A DNA stretch of 18,706 nt from Polyangiaceae bacterium (lineage in GTDB: Bacteria > Myxococcota > Polyangia > Polyangiales > Polyangiaceae): NCBI GenBank assembly GCA_025936205.1, contig JAICTU010000138.1, positions 1 through 18,706 on the forward strand. The letters run 5' to 3'. How positions within the stretch are numbered: the first letter of the stretch is position 1; every line of letters starts with the position of its first letter. The translations under genes were made by a program, and so were the position numbers. Positions 13,520 through 18,706 of the stretch are shown here, piece after piece. The notes under the pieces were generated by a model. The model ran no database searches. It was not told the origin of the DNA and saw only the letters and a list, made by a program, of their open reading frames with translations.

Positions 13520-14569
13520 TTAGCCCGACGGAGCTCGGCGGACCGGTTGGTCCGCGGCGTACGGGTTGAGCTCGTTCGTATACAGCGAGCTCACCGGGAT
13601 CTGGCCCGGGGTGAGCTCGCCGCCTTTTTCCATCCAGTCGATCCAGATCTGGAACTCGCGGTCGGTGATCGTGCCACCGGTGCCGTTCACGCCGTAGCTG
13701 TGCCAGTACTTCACGACCGAGTGGTCTTCGGCGCGGTCGCGCTGGTGCATGATCTCGACGAAGCGCGCGATGACCTGATCGCGCGGGGTGCTGCGTGCCC
13801 ATTCGAGCGCGCGTGCCACGCCATCGACGAACTTGCGGGCGGTGCGCGGATGGGAGCGGATGAACTCGGTCTTCATCACGTAGCTGCCGGCCGTGAAGCG
13901 GCCGAACAGCTCGTAGTCGGAGAACAGCGCGCGCAGGCCGCCTTTTTCGATGGCGCGGTCGCGATAGATGTCGCCGAGCACGGCGATGTCGACCTGGCCC
14001 TGGCGCAGTACCTGCTCGCCGTTCACCGGCGGGATCACCACGAGCATGACCTGCTCGGCGGCTTTGGGGCTGAGCTGGTTGCGGAACAGGTACTCCTTCA
14101 GCATGAACTCGCTGTGGGCGCCGAGCGTGTTCATGGACACCTTCTTGCCCAGGATGTCCCGTGGGGAATGGATCGGACTGTTCTCCGGCACGTAGTAGCC
14201 GCTCCAGCGCTGGTCATCGACGCCGTAGTAGCCGACGACCGCCACGATGGGCGTCTTGGCGGCGACCAGCTTGATGATCGCGCCATTGAACGCTCCACCG
14301 AAATCGGTATCGCCTGTGACCACCGCCTGCACACTGGCGGGGCCGCTGATCGTGCTGCCCACAAAGTTCAGGTGCAGCGGGGCGAGATAGCCCAGCGACT
14401 CGGCCAGTTCCGCAGGACTCACCGTGCCGTTGTTGCCTTGGTAGCGTAACTCCAGTGTCTCGTAACCCGGCACGCCCGTGACCTCGGGCTTGCTTTCTCC
14501 GCGCGCACAAGCTGATGCCAGAGCCAACAACGCGAGCCCGAGCCCGACAAGTTTCGGTTTGGAAATCAC
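13520..14569 (-). CDS. ABC-importer substrate-binding lipoprotein, paralogue of 4638-5696
   Basis: The start is GTG 14569 (349 residues): it gives a compact lipoprotein signal, KLVGLGLALLALASAC with Cys21, and lies 43 bp from the operator. The open frame runs far upstream but only as the shadow of the monooxygenase gene. No clear Shine-Dalgarno is seen. The mature domain parallels the lipoprotein at 4638 throughout: YETLELRYQGNNGTV, LAESLGYLAPLHLNFVGST, DTDFGGAFNGAIIKL, VSMNTLGAHSEFMLKEYL, VIPPVNGEQVLRQGQVDIAV and YTNELNPY. It would bind a ligand in the periplasm for one of the two importers. It is divergent from the flavin monooxygenase at 14672 with a 102-bp shared control region, which pairs a ligand receptor with a degrading enzyme. 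A hairpin inside its last codons (13538-13555) may end the opposite transcript. Confidence 0.88.
   Translation of the reverse strand: MISKPKLVGLGLALLALASACARGESKPEVTGVPGYETLELRYQGNNGTVSPAELAESLGYLAPLHLNFVGSTISGPASVQAVVTGDTDFGGAFNGAIIKLVAAKTPIVAVVGYYGVDDQRWSGYYVPENSPIHSPRDILGKKVSMNTLGAHSEFMLKEYLFRNQLSPKAAEQVMLVVIPPVNGEQVLRQGQVDIAVLGDIYRDRAIEKGGLRALFSDYELFGRFTAGSYVMKTEFIRSHPRTARKFVDGVARALEWARSTPRDQVIARFVEIMHQRDRAEDHSVVKYWHSYGVNGTGGTITDREFQIWIDWMEKGGELTPGQIPVSSLYTNELNPYAADQPVRRAPSG
13538..13555. terminator. possible hairpin at the convergent gene ends
   Basis: GCGGACC, loop GGTT, GGTCCGC make a perfect 7-bp stem. It lies 26 bp after the SDR-fragment stop and inside the last codons of the convergent lipoprotein gene. 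No U run follows on either strand, so termination is only suggested by position. Confidence 0.25.
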
Positions 14570-14612
14570 ACGAGAAGGATAGCTGCTGGCCCCACGATTG
14601 TCGCGCTGATTT

Positions 14613-14628
14613 GTCTCGTATAATAGAT
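14613..14628. promoter_or_regulatory. shared operator centred between divergent lipoprotein and monooxygenase genes
   Basis: GTCTCGTATAATAGAT contains a perfect TATAAT and lies exactly 43 bp from the start codon on each side (14569 minus, 14672 plus). On the plus strand TTGTCG at 14598-14603 could be a -35 with a 15-bp spacer. A degenerate second copy, GTCTGTAGAGTGGAG, begins at 14634, 21 bp downstream. Confidence 0.8.
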
Positions 14629-14671
14629 ATGGCGTCTGTAGAGTGGAGCGTATCAGCCCGAGGTTTCGAAC

Positions 14672-16021
14672 ATGACACGACGACAAGGTAAGCTGCACCT
14701 CAACGCCTTTCTGCTCAACGTGGGCCATCACGAGGCATCCTGGCGCCTGCCCGAGAGCGATCCGCTCGCCAGCATGAATGTGCGCCACTACATTCAGCTG
14801 GCGCGCATCGCCGAGCGGGGCAAGCTGGACTCGCTGTTTCTGGCGGACGGTCCGGTGCTCTGGGGGCACATCGGTCAACGTCCGGCAGGCAGCCTGGAAC
14901 CGACGGTGCTGCTGACCGCGCTGGCGGGCGCCACCGAGCACATCGGTCTGATCGCCACAGCGTCGACCACCTACAACGAGCCGTACAATCTCGCGCGGCG
15001 GTTTGCTTCGCTCGACCACGTCAGCGGTGGGCGCGCGGGCTGGAACATCGTTACGACGGCAGGTGTGGATGCCGCGCGCAACTTCAACCTCACGGCATTG
15101 CCCGCGCACGCCGACCGCTATGCGCGGGCGGCGGAGTTCGTGGATGTGTCGCTCAAGCTCTGGGACAGCTGGGAAGACGACGCCGTGCTCGCGGACAAAG
15201 AGCGCGGTGTGTGGGGCGACGAGAGCAAACTCCACCCGCCGCAGCACGTGGGCCGATACTTCCGCGTCGAGGGCGCGCTGAACGTGCCGCGCTGCCCGCA
15301 AGGCTACCCGCTGCTGGTGCAGGCGGGCTCGTCCGAGGACGGCAAGGAACTGGCGGCGCAGTACGCCGAGGCGGTGTTCACCGCCCAGCAGACGCTGGAA
15401 GATGCGCAGGCGTTCTACTCCGACCTGAAGGCTCGGTCGCGAGCCCTGGGAAGGGATCCCGACTCGATCAAGATCCTGCCGGGCATCGTGCCGGCGCTCG
15501 GCTCGACGGAGAAGGAGGCGCAAGCGCTGGAGGTAGAACTGGAGCAGTTGATCAAACCGGAATACGCGCGCCGTCAGCTGGCACAGGTGCTGCGCGTGGA
15601 TCCAGAGACCCTGGACCTGGACCGCGAGCTGCCCGCGGACTTGCCGAGCGAGGACCACATCGAGTCGCAGAAGAGCCGCTACACGCTGATCGTCACGCTG
15701 GCCCGGCGCGAGCGGCTCACGGTTCGCCAGCTTCTGGGGCGGCTCGGCGGGGGACGCGGGCATCGCACATTCGCGGGCACCCCCGAGCAGGTCGCGGACG
15801 CGATTCAGCACTGGTGGGAGAACGGCGCCGCCGACGGCTTCAACGTGATGCCGCCGGTGCTGCCCTCGGGGCTGACGGCCTTCGTTGACCACGTGGTGCC
15901 GATCCTGCAGCGCCGAGGCCTGTTCCGCAGCGAGTACGAGGGCAAGACGCTGCGCGAGAACTACGGGCTGCCGCGCCCGCCGAACCGCAACCAGCGCCGA
16001 CCGCTGGAGGGTGCAGCCTGA
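14672..16021 (+). CDS. FMN-dependent monooxygenase, DszA/NtaA/SnaA family
   Basis: The 449-residue protein is a luciferase-like TIM-barrel monooxygenase of the NtaA/SnaA/DszA group. Diagnostic stretches are LHLNAFLLNVGHHEASWR at the start, ARIAERGKLDSLFLADG, LEPTVLLTALAGATEHIGL, ASTTYNEPYNLARRFASLDH, SGGRAGWNIVTT, RYARAAEFVDV and LLVQAGSSEDGKELA. Such enzymes use reduced FMN from a separate reductase, not found here, to cleave C-S or C-N bonds of sulfones, sulfonates or aminopolycarboxylates in the cytoplasm. In this context a C-S substrate is likely (inference). The length is normal for the family. The ATG at 14672 follows GAGG by eight bases, with the operator 43 bp upstream. It is transcribed alone and ends at a strong hairpin shared with the convergent dioxygenase remnant. 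Confidence 0.93.
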   Translation: MTRRQGKLHLNAFLLNVGHHEASWRLPESDPLASMNVRHYIQLARIAERGKLDSLFLADGPVLWGHIGQRPAGSLEPTVLLTALAGATEHIGLIATASTTYNEPYNLARRFASLDHVSGGRAGWNIVTTAGVDAARNFNLTALPAHADRYARAAEFVDVSLKLWDSWEDDAVLADKERGVWGDESKLHPPQHVGRYFRVEGALNVPRCPQGYPLLVQAGSSEDGKELAAQYAEAVFTAQQTLEDAQAFYSDLKARSRALGRDPDSIKILPGIVPALGSTEKEAQALEVELEQLIKPEYARRQLAQVLRVDPETLDLDRELPADLPSEDHIESQKSRYTLIVTLARRERLTVRQLLGRLGGGRGHRTFAGTPEQVADAIQHWWENGAADGFNVMPPVLPSGLTAFVDHVVPILQRRGLFRSEYEGKTLRENYGLPRPPNRNQRRPLEGAA

Positions 16022-16069
16022 GGCCTAACGCTCGCTGACCCGGACCGTCCTGAGCGCCTGAAACGACAA

Positions 16070-16113
16070 CGGCGGGCCCCCCTTCGAGGGACTTCGAGGG
16101 AGGGGACCCGCCG
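16070..16113. terminator. bidirectional hairpin terminator with a duplicated loop
   Basis: Arms 16070-16081 and 16102-16113 pair over 12 positions with one C/A mismatch (CGGCGGG against CCCGCCG, then CCCC against GGGG). The intervening 20 bases are two exact tandem copies of CTTCGAGGGA. It lies between two converging stop codons (16021 and 16130), so it could end both transcripts, although no T run follows. Confidence 0.6.
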
Positions 16114-16129
16114 CGGTCTCGGCAAGGGG

Positions 16130-16486
16130 CTACGATACGGCCGCGAGCAGCGGCTCGCCTTTGAGCGCTTTCGACGGCACGCCATCGACGCCGACCGGAA
16201 TATCTCCGACCAGCGTGATCCGGTGCAACTTGCGCTCGCGCTCGATGTGGTCGACGTCCTGCGGCCCCAGGTGCGACGTGCCGAAACGTGAAGCGAAGCC
16301 GATCTGCTCGGCGTGGCTGATCTTCTGATTGCGGAAGAAGACCACCTTCCACTCCAGCAGCGCCGCGCGGATCTGCGCGATGGTGGCGTCGTCGTGGCGC
16401 GCTGCCGGGTCGACTCCGCGGATTTCGGCGCCCACGTGGCTGGCCAGCAGCCGTACCTCGAGCTTGCTGAATTGTTGCTGTCCCAT
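16130..16486 (-). pseudogene. TauD-type dioxygenase with in-frame loss of the catalytic core
   Basis: The ATG at 16484-16486 follows a strong AGGAGGT by five bases. The 118-residue product has the family N-terminus (residues 1-70: KLEVRLLASHVGAEIRGVD, EWKVVFFRNQKISHAEQ, FASRFG) joined in frame to the family C-terminus (about 80-118: ERERKLHRITLVGDIPVGVD). The intact enzyme at 12158 shows the same ends (RVVRRVTVDGDVPVSVD). Some 170-190 residues between them, including H-x-D and the distal histidine, are gone, so no iron site remains. It lies 27 bp after the amidohydrolase stop and is surely in that operon. Because frame and ribosome binding site are intact it may still be translated; whether the stub folds is unknown. 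An assembly join is an alternative explanation. Confidence 0.78.
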
Positions 16487-16513
16487 GCTGTACCTCCTAT
16501 CGAGCAAAGCGGT

Positions 16514-18055
16514 TCATTCGGCCGCCGCAGCCGCGCGCTGCTCGCCGCGGGCGAGCTTGGCCTCGACGGCAGTGCCCTTGAAGAAATTGGGGTTTGCTTC
16601 CGTGTAGAACTTGTAAGGATTGCCGAAGACCCAGGCCTTGAAGTCCGCTTCCGTGAGCGCGCCCTCTTCCACCAGCGCGTAGGACTCGGCGAGCACCTGC
16701 GTGAGATCGGGCACGTCCCAGTGGCCCACGTCCGAGGAGTAGATGGCGTTGACCTTCACCCCGAGCGGGTTCGCCTTGTCGTTGAAGGCGTGCGCGACGG
16801 TGCGATCGTCCGACTCGGAGCCGAAGAAGAAGCTGTCGACCCAGCGCTTCTTGATGTCTTCGACGCTCTCGATGCCGGCTGCTGAGAAGTCGTCGCGATC
16901 CTGGGGCTCCGGCTGGCGCGCGTCCTTGGTGTAGCGCTCACCGAGCGTATCGCGGATCAGGTCCTCACCCTCGATCGAGCGCCCGCGACTCAAGTCCTTG
17001 CCATAGCGTTCGAAGATCTCCGTCAGCAGGGCGCGATCCGTCTGGGCGGGGTCATAGTTGACGAGCCCTTCCTTGCCGCGCTTCTGCCAGCGATCGACCA
17101 GATGGATGTACACGCGGGCGCCCCAGTCGGCGCCGCCTTCCAGCAGACCCACGCGCAGGCCCGGGAAGCGCCGCGTCACACCGCCGAAGAACAGCGCCCG
17201 GGCAAAGGCCTCCGAGCCATCGGCGAAGTGGCCGATGTGATTGTTCATGTAGTTGCTGATCGAGCTGCGACCCACCCAGCCCTGGCTGCCGTAGTGCGTG
17301 AGCACAGGCACGCCCAGCTCCACCACCTTGGCCCAGAAGGGGTCGTAGTCGTACTCGCTGTCGAGGCCGTAGAAGTCCTGGTACGAGATGTACTTTTGCA
17401 GCTCCGGGTACTTGTCGGCCGGGTACTTGTCGGCGAGCGCGCGGATCGGGCGGCGCACGCTGCCCGCGATGTTGATGGCCTTCAGTCCGAGCTCGTTCAC
17501 GGCGAACTCCAGCTCGGCGATGCCTTCCTCCGGTGTGTTCAGCGGAATGCCCGCCACCGGCGTCAGGCGGTCGGCATAGGGGCGAAACAGGTCCGCGTGA
17601 TAGTGATTGATCGCGCGCTGCAACGCCGTGCGGCTGTGCGCGTCCTTCACTCCCAGCGGCGCGAGCACGTTGTTCGGGAACAGCACGGAGTAGTCGGAGC
17701 CCTGCTCGGCCTGCCGCTGATAGAACAGCTCGGGCAGGTGATAGGTGGCGACGTCCCACGTGTTCTTGGTGACGCGCGCCCACCATGGCGCGCGCAGTGA
17801 GCGGAAGAACTGGCGCTCCTCCGGGGTCTGCTCGTACCAGCTCTTGCCATTGCTGGTGTTGCCCCGCTCGATGCGATCCAGAGACGCCTTGCGCAACTCA
17901 TCCACCAGGCGGTTGCCGCCGTACTGCGCGACGTAGTCTTCGAGCGCGGGGGTGTAGTCGTTGGTATGGACGTCCGTGTCGATGACGGGGTAGTCCAGCT
18001 TCGCTTTGAGGGCGGCGGAGGGCGAGCGCGAGAGGCTCGGCACTGAGAGGCTCAT
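16514..18055 (-). CDS. amidohydrolase-2 family metal-dependent hydrolase or decarboxylase
   Basis: The 513-residue protein belongs to the Amidohydrolase 2 TIM-barrel family. VIDTDVHTND (Asp26, Asp28, His30) is the N-terminal metal site, VPVLTHYGSQGW carries a barrel histidine, LRVGLLEGGADW follows, and IYSSDVGHWDVPD near the end contains the conserved aspartate of the S-D-x-x-H-W-D signature. Relatives include aromatic decarboxylases and ring hydrolases; members of this larger 400-500-residue subgroup are mostly uncharacterised. It could act on a desulfonated product in the cytoplasm (inference). The ATG at 18053-18055 follows AGGAGA by six bases and is preferred over an in-frame ATG 51 bases upstream. 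The dioxygenase stub follows 27 bp downstream. The operator at 18135 is 79 bp upstream, farther than usual. A 15-bp tandem duplication at 17405-17434 adds one extra ADKYP unit. Confidence 0.88.
   Translation of the reverse strand: MSLSVPSLSRSPSAALKAKLDYPVIDTDVHTNDYTPALEDYVAQYGGNRLVDELRKASLDRIERGNTSNGKSWYEQTPEERQFFRSLRAPWWARVTKNTWDVATYHLPELFYQRQAEQGSDYSVLFPNNVLAPLGVKDAHSRTALQRAINHYHADLFRPYADRLTPVAGIPLNTPEEGIAELEFAVNELGLKAINIAGSVRRPIRALADKYPADKYPELQKYISYQDFYGLDSEYDYDPFWAKVVELGVPVLTHYGSQGWVGRSSISNYMNNHIGHFADGSEAFARALFFGGVTRRFPGLRVGLLEGGADWGARVYIHLVDRWQKRGKEGLVNYDPAQTDRALLTEIFERYGKDLSRGRSIEGEDLIRDTLGERYTKDARQPEPQDRDDFSAAGIESVEDIKKRWVDSFFFGSESDDRTVAHAFNDKANPLGVKVNAIYSSDVGHWDVPDLTQVLAESYALVEEGALTEADFKAWVFGNPYKFYTEANPNFFKGTAVEAKLARGEQRAAAAAE
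17405..17434. repeat. 15-bp tandem duplication inside the amidohydrolase gene
   Basis: CGGGTACTTGTCGGC occurs twice with no gap. On the coding strand it gives ADKYPADKYP, an in-frame five-residue duplication, probably in a surface loop before the ELQKYISYQDF segment. Confidence 0.85.
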
Positions 18056-18134
18056 GCAAGGTCTCCTTTTGGAAACAACGAGCGGCCGAGAGACGGCCTG
18101 CGTCACGTCCCGCCCGTTGATAAAAGGGACGTTA

Positions 18135-18150
18135 GTACATTAAGATGGAC
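18135..18150 (+). promoter_or_regulatory. shared operator between amidohydrolase and arylsulfotransferase genes
   Basis: GTACATTAAGATGGAC has a degenerate left arm but a perfect right arm and core. It ends 44 bp before the ATG at 18195, matching the other units. GGGAC at 18126-18130 is a second right arm 20 bp upstream. The divergent amidohydrolase start is 79 bp away. Confidence 0.68.
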
Positions 18151-18194
18151 AAAGACAAGGCGATCGGGCCTGGGTCTTCAGCGAGGTATTCGGC

Positions 18195-18706
18195 ATGGGC
18201 TATCCGAGTGTGTATCCGACCGGCGTCACGGTCTACGATCCGGAGCGTGCCTGGAGCGGCTACACGATCTTTCAGGCGCCGGGCGCGGGCGCATTGCTCA
18301 TCGACATGAGCGGGCGCGAAGTGCAGCTCTGGCAAGGGCTGCAGGGCTTCCCCAACAAGCTGCTGCCGGGGGGACAGGTCTTTGGCAGCAGCGGAGAGCG
18401 TGAGCCGCGCTTCGGGGCTCAGGACGCGCCAGGCCAGGAGCCGCTGACGGACCGGGGCACCACGCTGGTCCTCGCGCACGAGAACGTGAGCAACCCGGCG
18501 ATCTCCGACCGTCCGCTGCTCGATGACAAGATCATCGAGGTCGACTGGGAGGGGAACATCATCTGGCAATGGCGGCCCCACGAGCACTTCGAGGAGCTGG
18601 GCTTCGACGCGAGGCGCGCGAGGCGTTGCGCAAGGATCCGAACGTGCGAGCCGCCGCTGCGGGGCCCCTCGGCGCGGCCACGCCCCAGGCAGAGGGGTAT
18701 GGAGAC
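18195..18706 (+). pseudogene. arylsulfotransferase (ASST)-type protein, 5' part with an apparent frameshift
   Basis: The ATG at 18195 lies 44 bp after the operator. The first 138 or so residues fit the arylsulfotransferase family: YPTGVTVYDPERAWSGYTIF, ALLIDMSGREVQLWQG, FPNKLLPGGQVFGS, LVLAHENVSNPA and IIEVDWEGNIIWQWRPHEHF. These are repeated beta-propeller blades. There is no signal peptide, so this form appears cytoplasmic. After GFD (18603-18608) the frame turns Arg-rich, while the frame beginning at 18611 reads EAREALRKDPNVRAAAAGPL, the expected continuation. One base is therefore missing at about 18609-18611. It is a pseudogene or a sequencing error; the rest lies beyond the window. Family members move sulfate groups between phenolic donors and acceptors, fitting the organosulfur theme. 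Confidence 0.72.

Noticed and set aside
13520..15892. 790-codon minus-strand open frame
   Set aside because: Only the portion from 14569 down encodes a recognisable protein; the rest is the antisense shadow of the monooxygenase gene and crosses the divergent promoter.
1..18706. CRISPR arrays, tRNA or rRNA genes, insertion sequences
   Set aside because: No regularly spaced repeats, cloverleaf-like segments, transposase-like proteins or flanking inverted repeats were seen.

Overview
The window is a high-GC stretch of a Gram-negative genome: it encodes an outer-membrane porin, two lipoproteins and periplasmic binding proteins. The Pro/Ala-rich porin linker and a small secreted eight-cysteine protein are reminiscent of myxobacteria (Myxococcota), but that placement is a guess. 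Almost everything fits one theme, the uptake and breakdown of organosulfur compounds (sulfonates or sulfate esters). No gene gives the exact substrate.

Layout. 1-292: end of an O-methyltransferase. 307-2214 (minus): SsuA/TauA-type binding protein, a frameshifted unknown gene and a TauD-type dioxygenase remnant. 2215-3331 (minus): glutathione S-transferase, then a degraded lipoprotein-like fragment. 3397-4482 (minus): second periplasmic binding protein. 4638-5696 (plus): binding lipoprotein. 5916-7974 (plus): ATPase, permease and Cys-rich secreted protein. 8085-12068 (plus): porin, two permeases and ATPase. 12158-13512 (plus): intact AtsK/TauD-type dioxygenase, then a flavoprotein fragment joined to a short-chain dehydrogenase fragment. 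13520-14569 (minus): second binding lipoprotein. 14672-16021 (plus): DszA/NtaA-type flavin monooxygenase. 16130-18055 (minus): amidohydrolase, then a second TauD remnant. 18195-18706 (plus): start of an arylsulfotransferase-type protein, frameshifted near its visible end.

As a pathway (inference): the porin admits the compound, four binding proteins present it to two ABC importers, and the dioxygenase and flavin monooxygenase cleave C-S or C-O-S bonds. The GST, amidohydrolase, arylsulfotransferase and (formerly) dehydrogenases would process the products.

The most striking signal is non-coding. A 16-bp interrupted palindrome, consensus GTCTTGTAWAATRGAC, occurs at nine places between genes, in front of nearly every transcription unit and usually 43-47 bp before the start codon. 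It looks like the operator/promoter element of one regulon. No regulator gene lies in the window. The second theme is decay: two dioxygenase genes have lost their catalytic middle, two unrelated genes are joined by a deletion, and at least two more genes carry single-base frameshifts. This could be real erosion of a redundant gene set or assembly error.
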